Notes: a model not told the origin generated them from the letters alone. A DNA stretch of 64,000 bases from Tepidimonas fonticaldi (GCF_007556755.1 NZ_VJOO01000002.1:145060-209059), one strand, 5' to 3'; positions 50,703-62,517 are shown, counted from the first letter of the stretch. Numbers and translations: made by a program.

Positions 50703-51254
50703 ATGTCGCAATCCTCTTTCTGGCGTGCAGCTGCCTTGTCCAGCCTCCTGCTTGGCAGTAGCGCAACGTGGGCCGGCGACGGCCATGACCATGGCGAAGC
50801 CGCTCCTGCCCCCGCAGCGGCCGCGCTTCCGCGCTTTGCCGCAGTTTCCGATGACTTCGAACTGGTGGGTGTGCTGAACGGCCAGCGTCTCACACTCTAC
50901 CTCGACCATGCTGCCGACAACCGGCCGGTGACCGATGGCGAGCTGACCCTCGAGCTGGGTGGTCAACAGGTAAAGGTCAGCTCACACGGGGTTGGAGAGT
51001 TCGAGGCCGATCTGACTGAGCCGCTATCCGATGGCGAGACCTCAATCATGGCCACTATTACTGCGCAGGGCCAATCGGACCTGTTGACGGGCGTTCTCGA
51101 TGTTCATAGCGAAGACGCCGAACACGAGCATGCCGTCGCATCCGGCCGTGTGGTCGTACTAGGTGGCGGTGCCGCAGTCCTCGGCGTCGGTGTCCTAGCG
51201 TGGGCGCTGCGCAGACGTACACGCACCAACGGTGCACTGCGAGGTGCAGCATGA
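50703..51254 (+). CDS. His-rich periplasmic protein of the HME operon
   Basis: A 183-residue protein with signal sequence AAALSSLLLGSSATWAGDGH. The mature N-terminus GDGHDHGEA is a short metal-binding type motif. A beta-rich domain follows (FELVGVLNGQRLTLYLDHAA and GELTLELGGQQVKVSSHGVG). A C-terminal membrane helix (VVVLGGGAAVLGVGVLAWAL) anchors it. The domain resembles the N-terminal extension seen on some CzcB-like adaptors, here as a separate gene. It may deliver metal to the pump. It overlaps the adaptor gene by ATGA. Confidence 0.75.
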   Translation: MSQSSFWRAAALSSLLLGSSATWAGDGHDHGEAAPAPAAAALPRFAAVSDDFELVGVLNGQRLTLYLDHAADNRPVTDGELTLELGGQQVKVSSHGVGEFEADLTEPLSDGETSIMATITAQGQSDLLTGVLDVHSEDAEHEHAVASGRVVVLGGGAAVLGVGVLAWALRRRTRTNGALRGAA

Positions 51255-52366
51255 AGCGCAACTTCCGTTTCCTAATGACGACGGCCATGGCGGCTGCATT
51301 GGCTCTGGCTGCTCCCGCGTTCGCTCACGACGGCCATGACCACGGCGACGAAGCGCCGGCTGCGTCTTCCAATGGCCCCCAGCGCCAGCCTGATGGCAGC
51401 GTGTTTCTTCCGAAACCGTCGCAACGTCAGATCGGTGTACGCACCCAGCTGATCAAGCAGGAGCCCTTGGCCCGCAGCCATGAACTGGCTGGCAAAGTAA
51501 TCATGGACCCGACGACAGGCGGCAAGGTCCAGGCAATGGTAATGGGCCGGCTGGTGCCCGGGCCGGATGGTCTGCCGCAGATCGGCCAATCCGTGCGCAA
51601 GGGCCAGGTGCTGGCTTACATCGAACCGGCCAGCGGTGTGCTGGAGCGCTCAGGCCAGATGGCCCAGGTTGCCGAGCTGCGTGCGGGCCAAGCGCTCGCG
51701 CAGAAGCGCTTGGCCCGGCTGCGCGAGCTGTCGGAGACCGTGCCCCGCAAGGAGATCGAAGCAGCCGAAAGCGAAGTGAACAGCCTGACCGAACGCGCCC
51801 GCGCCTTGAGCGGGGGCCTCGCCGGCAGGGACGTACTGAAGGCCCCAGTCAGCGGCGTCATCGCATCCAGCCCCGCAGTTGCCGGGCAGGTCGTGGATGC
51901 GCGCGAACTGGTGTTTGAGGTGGTCGATCCGACCCAACTGCGCATCGAGGCGCTTGCCTACGATCCGGCAATGGCACAGAACCTGGCCGGTGCTGCACTC
52001 GCAGTAGGCGGTCAGAAGGTGCCGCTGAGCTTCGTCGGTGCCGCCAGCAGCCTGCGCGAGCAGGCCCTGCCCATGCTGTTCAAGGGCACCAGCGAAAGCC
52101 TCTCGCGCTTGGCGGTCGGTATGCCGGTGGTGGTCTTCGTGCAAGAGGCGACGACGGTACCTGGCTACCGCGTGCCTTCCGGTGCGCTGATGAAGAACCC
52201 TGCCAACCAGAACATCGTCTGGGTCAAAGACCAGGCCGAGCGCTTCGAGCCGCGTGTCGTGAACATCACTCCTTTGGATGGTGCATCCATCGCTGTCACT
52301 TCGGGCCTGGCGGACGGCGACCGCGTGGTTGTCGAGGGCGCGTCCCTGATCAATCAAGTTCGTTGA
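51251..52366 (+). CDS. czcB: CzcB-like RND periplasmic adaptor
   Basis: A 371-residue membrane-fusion protein with signal sequence MAAALALAAPAFAHDGH and a His-rich start (AHDGHDHGDEAP). The lipoyl/coiled-coil halves follow (VQAMVMGRLVPGPDGLPQIG, DVLKAPVSGVIASSPAVAGQ), then VPSGALMKNPANQNIVWVKD of the membrane-proximal domain. It joins the HME pump to the CzcC-like channel and may capture periplasmic metal. Confidence 0.9.
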   Translation: MKRNFRFLMTTAMAAALALAAPAFAHDGHDHGDEAPAASSNGPQRQPDGSVFLPKPSQRQIGVRTQLIKQEPLARSHELAGKVIMDPTTGGKVQAMVMGRLVPGPDGLPQIGQSVRKGQVLAYIEPASGVLERSGQMAQVAELRAGQALAQKRLARLRELSETVPRKEIEAAESEVNSLTERARALSGGLAGRDVLKAPVSGVIASSPAVAGQVVDARELVFEVVDPTQLRIEALAYDPAMAQNLAGAALAVGGQKVPLSFVGAASSLREQALPMLFKGTSESLSRLAVGMPVVVFVQEATTVPGYRVPSGALMKNPANQNIVWVKDQAERFEPRVVNITPLDGASIAVTSGLADGDRVVVEGASLINQVR

Positions 52367-52379
52367 GGGGCACCATTCC

Positions 52380-55300
52380 ATGTTCAAGTGGCTTCTCGAA
52401 AATAGCTTACGAAACCGGCTCCTGGTCATCATCGGGGCGCTGGTGCTGATGGCGTATGGCGCGTTCACCCTGACGCGCACGCCGGTAGATGTCTTTCCCG
52501 ATCTCAACAAGCCGACCGTCACTCTCATGACGGAGGCTGGCGGCATGGCTGCCGAAGAAGTCGAGCAACTCATCACGTTCCCGCTCGAAACGGCCATGAA
52601 CGGCCTGCCCAGCGTCGAAAGCGTGCGCTCGGTCTCCAGCGCCGGGCTTTCCTTCATCTACGTGACATTTGACTGGAAGACCGACATCTTCCGGGCGCGC
52701 CAGATGGTCTCCGAACGCCTGACGTCCATGGAGGAAGGGCTAGCCCCGGGCGTGACGCCCACTATGGGGCCAATCAGCTCAGTGATGGGCGAGATCATGC
52801 AGATTGCAATCCCCATCGGTGCCAAGCCCTCAGGGCAGAAGAACGCAGCCCCGCCGCTGTCGGCCATGGACACTCGCGAGTACGCGGACTGGGTGCTACG
52901 CCCCCGGCTGATGGCCATACCTGGTGTTGCCCAAGTCATCCCGATCGGAGGCGAGGTCCGTCAGTTCCAGGTCCAGCCCAACACCACGCGAATGTCAGAG
53001 CTGGGCGTGACTGCGTCCGATCTGGATGCGGCTCTCAAGGGCTTCTCCGCGAACACTTCCGGCGGCTTCCTGGAGATCAATGGCCGCGAGTACCTGATCC
53101 GCAACCTGGGCCGCACGTCCCGACTCGACGACCTGCGTAACCTGCCTCTCGCGGTGCGTGCGGGCCAACCCATCCTGCTCCACCAGGTCGCCGATGTTCA
53201 GTTTGCGCCAGCCATCAAGCGCGGCGATGCGGGCTTCGAGGGCCTGCCAGCCGTGATCCTGGGCATCCAAAAGCAGCCCACGGCCGATACGATTGCACTG
53301 ACCCGCTCGATCGAGTCAGCGTTGGCGGACATGAAGGGCTCACTGCCGGCTGGCATGGCCGAGCCACAGGTGACCTTCCGACAAGCCAACTTCATCGAGG
53401 CGTCCATCAGCACGCTGCAAGGCAAGCTCATCGGCGCATCGGTCTTCGTGGCGGTGATCCTGTTCTTCTTCCTGGGCACTTTGCGCCCCCTGGTGATCGC
53501 GTTGACCGCGATTCCTGCCTCGATCTTCGTGACCGGGCTGGTGTTCCACTATTTCGGCCTATCAATCAACACCATGACGCTCGGTGGGCTGGCGATCGCC
53601 ATCGGCGGTCTCGTGGACGATGCTGTGGTCGATGTGGAGAACATCATGCGGCGGCTCAAGGAGGACCGCACCCGCCACCCTGAGAACCGGCTGACGCCCC
53701 TGGTCATCGTTGCCAGGGCCTCGATGGAGGTTCGCTCGGCGATTCTCTACGCCACGATGATCATTGTGCTGGTGTTCCTGCCCCTGTTCGCGCTGCCGGG
53801 GATGGAGGGGCGCTTGTTCGTGCCGCTGGGCATCGCCTTCATCGTCTCCACGCTGGCCTCGCTGCTGGTCTCTGTGACGGTCACTCCGGTGCTTTCGTAC
53901 TACCTGCTGCCCAAGATGAGGACGCTGGACCATGGCGACACTCGGCTTCTAGCCTGGTTGAAGACGCGCTATCAGGGCGGCCTGCAGCGGGTCTTGCAGC
54001 GGCCGCGTGCCGCCCTTGGCATGGCCGCTGTGGCTGTCACACTGGCTGTCGCCGCGGTGCCATTCTTCCCGACCACGTTCCTGCCCCCGTTCAATGAAGG
54101 AACGTTGCTGGTGGGCCTGCGCCTGAATCCCGGTGTGACGCTGGCCGAATCTTCGGCGCTTGCCCAGCAAGCCGAGCTGCTGGTCGCGCAGGTGCCAGAG
54201 GTGCAGCACGTGGGCCGGCGCAGCGGACGGGCCGAGCTGGACGAGCATGCCGAAGGCGTGCATGTCAGCGAGCTGGACGTGGGCCTGCTGCCCGCCTCGG
54301 AGCTAAAGCGCTCCATGGAGGAGATCACCGCCGACATCCGTTCGCGTCTGGCTCACTTGCCCGGCTCCATCGGCATTGGCCAGCCGATCTCGCACCGCAT
54401 CGACCACATGTTGTCGGGGGTGCGCTCGCAGATCGCCATCAAGGTGTTCGGCGAGGACCTGGACGTCCTGCGCGGGCAGGCGGATCTGCTGCGCGCCAAG
54501 CTGGCCGGAATTCCGGGGCTTGCTGACCTGGAGATCGAAAAGCAGGTCCTAGCGCCGCAGATCAAAATCCGCGTGGATTATGCGGCGGCGGGACGCTACG
54601 GCGTGGCCGCACCGCAAATTCTGTCCACGCTGCAAAGCCTGGTCGAAGGCGAAAAGATCACCGAGGTCATCGAGGGCAACCGCCGCTTCGCGCTGGTGGT
54701 TCGCCTGCCCGAGCAGGCGCGGTCGATTGAGGGCTTGAGCCGCATCCTCATCGACACGCCCATGGGTCGGGTCCCGTTGTCGCGCCTTGCCACCATCGAA
54801 GACAGCGACGGCCCCAACCAGGTCAGCCGCGACGATGGCCGTCGACGCATAGTTTTGTCGGCCAACGCTCAGGGACGGCCGCTGTCCGAAGTAGTGGCCG
54901 ACATACGCAGCGTCGTCCAAGAAGTGCGCTTGCCCGAAGGCTACTTCATCACGCTGGGCGGCCAGTTCCAGGCACAAGAGGAAGCCTCGCGACTGGTGGG
55001 CCTGCTGTCCATCGTCTCCCTGACGCTCATGTTCGTGGTGTTGTACACGCGCTACAAGTCGGTCGTCCTATCAGCGCTCATCATGGTGAACATTCCATTG
55101 GCCCTGGTCGGCGCCGTGTTGGGGCTGTGGCTGTCTGGCCAGCCGTTGTCCGTGGCCGCCCTGGTCGGCTTCATCACGCTCGCGGGTATTTCTGTGCGCA
55201 ACGGCATCCTGAAGGTGAGCCACTACCTCAACCTCATGCGCATGGAGGGCGAGGACTTCGACCAGAAGATGATCGTGCGTGGCTCGCTCGAACGGCTTTC

Positions 55301-55526
55301 CCCGGTTCTGATGACCGCGCTGGTCACGGCCTTCGCGCTGGCCCCGCTGCTGTTCGAGGCGTCCCGACCCGGTACTGAGATCCTGCACCCCGTCGCGGTG
55401 GTGATCTTCTCGGGGCTGGTCAGCTCCACGCTGCTAGACACCTTCCTTACACCCGCCATGTTCTGGCTGTTCGGCCGCAAGCCTGCCGAACGCCTGCTGG
55501 ACGACCGCGACGCGGAGGCATTCTGA
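52380..55526 (+). CDS. czcA: CzcA/CusA-like HME-type RND metal efflux pump
   Basis: A 1048-residue RND transporter beginning MFKWLLENSLRNRLLVIIGA. Twelve helices in two sets surround two large periplasmic loops. Helix 4 has LAIAIGGLVDDAVVDVENIM, the metal-type variant of the proton-relay motif. The sequence belongs with heavy-metal efflux RND proteins (TIGR00914-like), and the operon context supports this. The substrate (Zn, Cd, Co, Ni or Cu) cannot be decided by eye. It lies 13 bases after the adaptor gene. Confidence 0.92.
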   Translation: MFKWLLENSLRNRLLVIIGALVLMAYGAFTLTRTPVDVFPDLNKPTVTLMTEAGGMAAEEVEQLITFPLETAMNGLPSVESVRSVSSAGLSFIYVTFDWKTDIFRARQMVSERLTSMEEGLAPGVTPTMGPISSVMGEIMQIAIPIGAKPSGQKNAAPPLSAMDTREYADWVLRPRLMAIPGVAQVIPIGGEVRQFQVQPNTTRMSELGVTASDLDAALKGFSANTSGGFLEINGREYLIRNLGRTSRLDDLRNLPLAVRAGQPILLHQVADVQFAPAIKRGDAGFEGLPAVILGIQKQPTADTIALTRSIESALADMKGSLPAGMAEPQVTFRQANFIEASISTLQGKLIGASVFVAVILFFFLGTLRPLVIALTAIPASIFVTGLVFHYFGLSINTMTLGGLAIAIGGLVDDAVVDVENIMRRLKEDRTRHPENRLTPLVIVARASMEVRSAILYATMIIVLVFLPLFALPGMEGRLFVPLGIAFIVSTLASLLVSVTVTPVLSYYLLPKMRTLDHGDTRLLAWLKTRYQGGLQRVLQRPRAALGMAAVAVTLAVAAVPFFPTTFLPPFNEGTLLVGLRLNPGVTLAESSALAQQAELLVAQVPEVQHVGRRSGRAELDEHAEGVHVSELDVGLLPASELKRSMEEITADIRSRLAHLPGSIGIGQPISHRIDHMLSGVRSQIAIKVFGEDLDVLRGQADLLRAKLAGIPGLADLEIEKQVLAPQIKIRVDYAAAGRYGVAAPQILSTLQSLVEGEKITEVIEGNRRFALVVRLPEQARSIEGLSRILIDTPMGRVPLSRLATIEDSDGPNQVSRDDGRRRIVLSANAQGRPLSEVVADIRSVVQEVRLPEGYFITLGGQFQAQEEASRLVGLLSIVSLTLMFVVLYTRYKSVVLSALIMVNIPLALVGAVLGLWLSGQPLSVAALVGFITLAGISVRNGILKVSHYLNLMRMEGEDFDQKMIVRGSLERLSPVLMTALVTAFALAPLLFEASRPGTEILHPVAVVIFSGLVSSTLLDTFLTPAMFWLFGRKPAERLLDDRDAEAF

Positions 55527-55579
55527 TGCAACGCCTTCTGTCACCCGATTTCAACCACCGTAACCCTATAGGAGCTTTC

Positions 55580-55978
55580 ATGTCTGTTCGATTTCGTTCC
55601 CTCACGGCCGGCACCGCCCTCGCCCTGGCATCCGTCACCGCCTTCGCCGCAGGCGACCATGACCACGCGCATGACCACAAGCCGCTGCATGGTGGCGTCG
55701 TGACCGAAGTCCGGGACGTGGACTACGAGTTGGTCGTTCAGCCCGCAGCAGCGCAACTCTACCTGCGCGACCACGGCAAGCAGGTCAATGTAAGCAACAC
55801 CAAAGCCAAGCTCACACTGTTGACCGGCTCACAAAAGCAGGAGGTGCAACTCACGCCTGCCGCGGACGGAAGCCGCCTCGAAGGCAGCGGGACCTTCGCC
55901 GCAGCCAAGGGCACGAAGGCCGTCGTCCAAGTCGAACGTGGGGGCAATACCGCGAGCGCCCGGTTCGTTCTGCCGTAG
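55580..55978 (+). CDS. Small His-rich periplasmic protein
   Basis: A 132-residue protein with signal sequence TALALASVTAFAAGDHDHAH; the ATG at 55580 has GGAG at 55571-55574. The mature start GDHDHAHDHKPLHGGVVTEV is strongly metal-binding in appearance. A beta-rich domain follows (VDYELVVQPAAAQLYLRDHG). It is last in the HME operon and could be a periplasmic metal chaperone or sponge for the pump. Confidence 0.78.
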   Translation: MSVRFRSLTAGTALALASVTAFAAGDHDHAHDHKPLHGGVVTEVRDVDYELVVQPAAAQLYLRDHGKQVNVSNTKAKLTLLTGSQKQEVQLTPAADGSRLEGSGTFAAAKGTKAVVQVERGGNTASARFVLP

Positions 55979-56083
55979 TGTTCAACGTGATCGTCAGGGA
56001 ACGAGCTGTAATCTGGCGACCACCTGACAAAAGGCGCGACATAGGCGCTCACTATTTCCTCAAAAACTTTGGAGATGTAAATC

Positions 56084-57511
56084 ATGGAAATGCATTTCGA
56101 CGTCATTGTTATCGGTGCCGGCCCAGGCGGATACATCGCGGCCATTCGCGCTGCCCAATTAGGCATGAAGGTCGCTTGTGTAGATGCCTGGAAGAACAAG
56201 GACGGAAAGCCAGCACCTGGCGGCACCTGCAACAACATCGGTTGTATCCCTTCGAAAGCGCTACTGCAGTCGTCAGAGAACTTTGAACAAGCCAAGCACC
56301 ACTTTGGCACGCACGGCATCTCCACGGGTGATCTGCGCATGGATGTGACCACGATGTTGGAACGTAAGAATCAGGTCGTGAAGTCCAGCAACGAAGGCAT
56401 CCTTTATCTGTTCCGCAAAAACAAGGTCCAGTTTTTCAACGGCCTGGCGTCTTTCACCAGGACTGTCGATGGTGGCTTCGAGGTGAGCGTCGCCGCCGAT
56501 GAGGCTGTTACCTTGGTGGGCAAGCAGATCATCGTTGCCACAGGCTCCAACGTGCGGCCACTCCCCAACCTACCGTTCGATGAGCGGGTCGTGCTCTCCA
56601 ACGACGGCGCGCTGGACATCGCGGCCGTGCCCGATCGGTTGGCCGTCATCGGTGCCGGCGTGATCGGCCTGGAGCTGGGCTCCGTTTGGCGCCGCCTGGG
56701 GGCGGATGTCACGATCCTCGAAGGCTTGCCCAGCTTCCTGCCAATCGTCGACCAAGCCATCGCCAAGGAGGCGAAGAAGGCGTTCGACAAGCAAGGCCTG
56801 AAGATCGAACTAGGTGCGAAGGTTCGCGAAGTCAATGCAACCGAGGCTGGCGTGACTATTCACTACACCGACAGCCAGGGCCAGACGCAGTCCTTGCAGG
56901 CAGACAAAGTGATCGTGGCTATCGGCCGTGTGCCCAACACCGAAGGCCTGAATCCGGCCGCCGTGGGACTCCAACTGGATGAGCGCGGCGCCGTGCTGGT
57001 GGACGATGAATGCCGCACCAGTGTGCCCGGCATCTGGGCCATCGGTGACGTGGTGCGTGGCCCGATGTTGGCGCACAAGGCGGAAGAGGAAGGTGTCGCA
57101 GTGGCCGAGCGCATTGCCGGCCAGCACGGTCACGTCGATTTCAATACGATCCCCAACGTCATCTACACCAGCCCAGAGATTGCCTGGGTAGGCCGCACCG
57201 AGCAGCAGCTCAAAGAGCAGGGCACCGCCTATCGAATCGGTTCCTTCCCGTTCATGGCCAATGGCCGCGCGCGTGCGCTGGGCGACACGCCGGGCCTCGT
57301 CAAGGTGATCGCCGATCCTGCCACTGATGAGATACTCGGCGTGCATGTGGTCGGCCCGCAGGCCAGTGAACTGGTGGCCGAGGCCGTGATCGCCATGGCG
57401 TTCAAGGCCAGCAGCGAAGACATCGCCCGCATCTGCTTTGCCCATCCGACCCTCTCCGAGACGTTCAAAGAGGCCTCGCTGGCCGTGGACAAGCGCGCGC
57501 TCAACTTCTGA
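56084..57511 (+). CDS. lpdA: Dihydrolipoamide dehydrogenase
   Basis: A 475-residue flavoprotein disulfide reductase. The FAD site is VIVIGAGPGGYIAA, the redox pair is GGTCNNIGCIPSKAL (Cys-x4-Cys), and the NAD site is LAVIGAGVIGLELGSVWRRL. VPGIWAIGDVVRGPMLAHKA and the C-terminal catalytic CFAHPTLSETFKEA identify Lpd; it lacks the C-terminal Cys pair and N-terminal HMA domain of mercuric reductase. It would reoxidise dihydrolipoamide in 2-oxoacid dehydrogenase complexes, but no E1/E2 genes accompany it. It is an extra, complete housekeeping gene lying alone between metal modules. Confidence 0.93.
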   Translation: MEMHFDVIVIGAGPGGYIAAIRAAQLGMKVACVDAWKNKDGKPAPGGTCNNIGCIPSKALLQSSENFEQAKHHFGTHGISTGDLRMDVTTMLERKNQVVKSSNEGILYLFRKNKVQFFNGLASFTRTVDGGFEVSVAADEAVTLVGKQIIVATGSNVRPLPNLPFDERVVLSNDGALDIAAVPDRLAVIGAGVIGLELGSVWRRLGADVTILEGLPSFLPIVDQAIAKEAKKAFDKQGLKIELGAKVREVNATEAGVTIHYTDSQGQTQSLQADKVIVAIGRVPNTEGLNPAAVGLQLDERGAVLVDDECRTSVPGIWAIGDVVRGPMLAHKAEEEGVAVAERIAGQHGHVDFNTIPNVIYTSPEIAWVGRTEQQLKEQGTAYRIGSFPFMANGRARALGDTPGLVKVIADPATDEILGVHVVGPQASELVAEAVIAMAFKASSEDIARICFAHPTLSETFKEASLAVDKRALNF

Positions 57512-57620
57512 TTGATCGGAAGCGGCATCCAAACCACCTCACCGAACGCAGCTGCGGGCGGTGGGGCGCATATCGCCATGGAACGTAGGCCACGCCGCAA
57601 CGGCATGCTATGCCCAACAG

Positions 57621-57977
57621 TTACTCGTCGTTGTGGTCTTCCGCGATGTGGGTGGCCATATCCAGCAGCACCTGGTTCACGTGCTTGTCCGCCACCTCAT
57701 AGAAGATCTGTTTGGCTTGGCGCACGCCCTTGACCAGGCGAGCACCGCGCAGCAGCCGCAGGTGGTGGCTCACCAGCGACTGCGAGAGTTCGAGGGTTTC
57801 AGCGATGTCCCCGACCGAGGAAGAGCCTTTCATGCAGCACAGCATGATTCTCAGCCGGGACGGGTCACCCAGGAGGCGGAATGTCTCAGCCAAGATGGTC
57901 ACGTCATTCTGTGACAGCGATTCCAAATCGGCGCTGGGACCCTTCGGTGGGGTACTGAATGGCTTACTTGTATTCAT
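57621..57977 (-). CDS. Second ArsR/SmtB-family metal sensor
   Basis: A 118-residue repressor very similar to the one at 45903 (LAETFRLLGDPSRLRIMLCC, QSLVSHHLRLLRGARLVKGV). It keeps the alpha-5 metal site pattern DKHVNQVLLDMATHIAE (D-x-H-x10-H-x2-E). The ATG at 57977 has AGGAAA upstream. It is convergent with lpdA and divergent from copA, about 235 bases away. No TGAA-N6-TTCA palindrome is seen beside it, so its targets may lie elsewhere. Confidence 0.88.
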   Translation of the reverse strand: MNTSKPFSTPPKGPSADLESLSQNDVTILAETFRLLGDPSRLRIMLCCMKGSSSVGDIAETLELSQSLVSHHLRLLRGARLVKGVRQAKQIFYEVADKHVNQVLLDMATHIAEDHNDE

Positions 57978-58145
57978 TTTTAAAATATTTCCTAACCTCG
58001 AATGGCTGTTTTCGCCCTTCAGAATTAACAAGGCAGCGGCCGCTTAGGCGCGCGCAGCAAAGAACCAGTGCGAGCCTGGCAGGCAAGGCCTCCGTTCCCC
58101 GTGCACCGGGTCATTTCTGAAACCTGACAGCATCCGAAAAAGCGC

Positions 58146-58176
58146 TTGACCTTCCCACGATGGTAAACCCTAAGCT
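58146..58176 (+). promoter_or_regulatory. CueR-type promoter of the copA-cueR-fdx operon
   Basis: TTGACC (58146-58151) and TAAGCT (58171-58176) are separated by 19 bases beginning TTCCCACGATGG. This is the standard layout of copper-activated CueR promoters. Transcription should begin near 58183, which argues for the copA start at 58213 rather than the ATG at 58183. Confidence 0.85.
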
Positions 58177-58212
58177 CCCTCCATGTCGAATTTCAACTAT
58201 GGGAAGCACACC

Positions 58213-60708
<2,496 letters not shown>

Positions 60709-60723
60709 GAAAGGAGGAACACC

Positions 60724-61203
60724 ATGAACATCGGTGAAGCATCCAAGGCCTCGAAGGTCTCGGCCAAAATGATCCGCTACTACGAGCAAATCGGTCTGAT
60801 CCCTCCGGCTGACCGCACCGATTCGGGCTACCGCGCCTATACCCAGGACGACGTTCACCGGTTGCATTTCATCCGGCGTTCGCGCGACCTCGGCTTCTCG
60901 GTGGCCGAGATCACGGACTTGCTGGGACTGTGGAATGACAAGTCGCGCCAGAGTGCTGATGTAAAGCGTCTGGCCCAGCAACACATCGACGAGTTGGACC
61001 GGCGCATCGAGAGCATGCTGGAGATGGCCGCGACGCTCAAGGCGCTGATCCGGTGTTGCGCCGGCGACGAACGGCCCGACTGCCCGATCCTGCACACGCT
61101 GGAGCAGCCCGATATCAGTGACAACAAGCCCGAAGCGCGCACTGGCGCAGTGCCGCGCCGCGCGCGAGCCAACGCAGCAGGAAAAAAGCCGTGTGCGCAC
61201 TGA
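60724..61203 (+). CDS. cueR: CueR copper-responsive regulator
   Basis: A 159-residue MerR-family activator. The helix-turn-helix has MNIGEASKASKVSAKMIRYY and SGYRAYTQDDVHRLHFIRRS. The Cu(I) loop is present as CCAGDERPDCPIL, the Cys-x7-Cys pair of CueR. A basic C-terminal extension (RRARANAAGKKPCAH) is longer than usual. It lies 15 bases after copA with an AAGGAGG site, so activator and pump share a transcript and feedback. It should act at 58146 and probably at 31579 and 62817. Confidence 0.93.
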   Translation: MNIGEASKASKVSAKMIRYYEQIGLIPPADRTDSGYRAYTQDDVHRLHFIRRSRDLGFSVAEITDLLGLWNDKSRQSADVKRLAQQHIDELDRRIESMLEMAATLKALIRCCAGDERPDCPILHTLEQPDISDNKPEARTGAVPRRARANAAGKKPCAH

Positions 61204-61218
61204 GCAGCCAGGAGAGAT

Positions 61219-61557
61219 ATGCCCAAAATCACCGTCTTGCCCCATCCTGAACTGGCGCCTGAGGGAGCCGAACTGAACGTGCCAGCAGGCACTTCGATCT
61301 GCGAGGCCCTGCTGGACAACGGCATCGAGATCGAGCATGCCTGCGACATGAGCTGTGCCTGCACGACCTGTCACTGCATCGTGCGCAAGGGGTTCGATTC
61401 TCTAAACGAAGTCGAGGAATGCGAGGACGATCTGCTCGACCGGGCCTGGGGACTGGAGGCGCAGTCGCGGCTGAGCTGCCAGGCCATCGTTGCGACCGAA
61501 GACCTGACCGTCGAGATCCCCAAGTACACGATCAACCATGCCAAGGAGAACCACTAG
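61219..61557 (+). CDS. fdx: ISC-type [2Fe-2S] ferredoxin
   Basis: A 112-residue ferredoxin of the Fdx/adrenodoxin type used in Fe-S cluster assembly. Four cluster ligands are visible: Cys42, Cys48 and Cys51 in EHACDMSCACTTCHC, and Cys87 in RLSCQAIV. The typical DLTVEIPKYTINHAKENH tail is intact. It is the third gene after copA and cueR (15-base gap), so it should be induced by copper. Because copper damages Fe-S clusters, a repair role is plausible but inferred. No other isc gene is nearby. Confidence 0.92.
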   Translation: MPKITVLPHPELAPEGAELNVPAGTSICEALLDNGIEIEHACDMSCACTTCHCIVRKGFDSLNEVEECEDDLLDRAWGLEAQSRLSCQAIVATEDLTVEIPKYTINHAKENH

Positions 61558-61780
61558 GAGCCTGCGTGCTGCCTCAGGCGCACCGGCCTGCGGCAGGGTT
61601 GCTCTGGCAGATGGAGGACTGACGGCATTGCCGCCAGATAACCAACCCGTGGGCCAGACCAACCCGCGAGCCAGGTGTCTACACTCCCTTTGCACGGTCG
61701 TCGGTTAGGCTGGAAAGGTCATCAACGTCCTTAAATCCGTGACGGCCGGCCCATGGAAAGTCCCACAGGAGAAGTCCTGC

Positions 61781-62517
61781 ATGTCTGCGCCCAAGCTAGC
61801 CACGCTCTACCGAATGGTCATGCCCGGCCATACCTGCCCCTACGGGCTGAAGTCGCTCGATCTGCTCAACCGCAAGGGCTACGAGGTCGAGGACAAACAC
61901 TTGGCAAGCCGCGAGCAGACGGATGCGTTCAAGAAGGAGCATGGCATCGAGACCACGCCCCAGGTCTTCATAAACGGGCGGCGCGTGGGCGGCTACGACG
62001 ACCTACGCAAATTCTTCGGCATGTCCGTGAAGGACAAGAACGCCGTGACCTAGACCCCTGTGATCGCGCTGTTCGCCACGGCGGCCGCAATGGCGCTGGC
62101 GGCGAGCTGGGCGGCCTTCGGCCAAGTCTAGAGCATTCAGGCGGCAGAGTGGTTCGTGGCCTTTGCCATGTGCCTCCTGGCGCTGCAGAAGCTCAAGGAC
62201 GTGGACGGCTTCGCGACGACCTGCTGGCCAAGCGCTGGGTTCGGTATGCCTATTTCTACCCGTTCGCGGAGGCCATCGCAGGCGTCCAGATGGTCGCGGG
62301 CGTGGGGATGTGGGTGTCGATTCCGTTGGCGCTGTTCATCGGGACCGTCGGGGCCGTGTCGGTTTTCAAGGCGGTCTATGTCGATCGCCGGGAACTCAAG
62401 TGCGCCTGCGTGGGCGGGGACAGCAACGTGCCGCTGGGCTTCGTGTCCCTGACCGAGAACCTGATGATGGTGGCGATGGCCCTGTGGCCAAGGTCGGCCT
62501 ACCTTGGGATGCACTGA
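61781..62517 (+). pseudogene. Broken glutaredoxin-MauE fusion gene
   Basis: The first 90 codons (from ATG 61781, after GGAGAA) encode an intact glutaredoxin domain (MVMPGHTCPYGLKSLDLLNR, TTPQVFINGRRVGGYDDLRK). The family normally continues into a four-helix MauE/DoxX-like membrane domain. Here the frame hits TAG at 62051-62053 and again at 62129-62131, and a frameshift near 62205-62225 moves the rest into another frame, where YAYFYPFAEAIAGVQMVAGV and ELKCACVGGDSNVPLGFVSL are still readable to the stop at 62515-62517. The membrane part is dead. The glutaredoxin part could still be made as a 90-residue protein. Confidence 0.85.

Noticed and set aside
56084..57511. Mercuric reductase
   Set aside because: The protein lacks the N-terminal HMA domain and the C-terminal vicinal Cys pair, and ends in a normal Lpd catalytic domain; no mer genes are nearby.
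58183..58212. ATG at 58183 as the start of CopA (10 residues longer)
   Set aside because: The CueR-type promoter puts the transcription start at about this base, so the mRNA would be leaderless; the ATG at 58213 has a GGGAAG before it and fits the usual CopA start.
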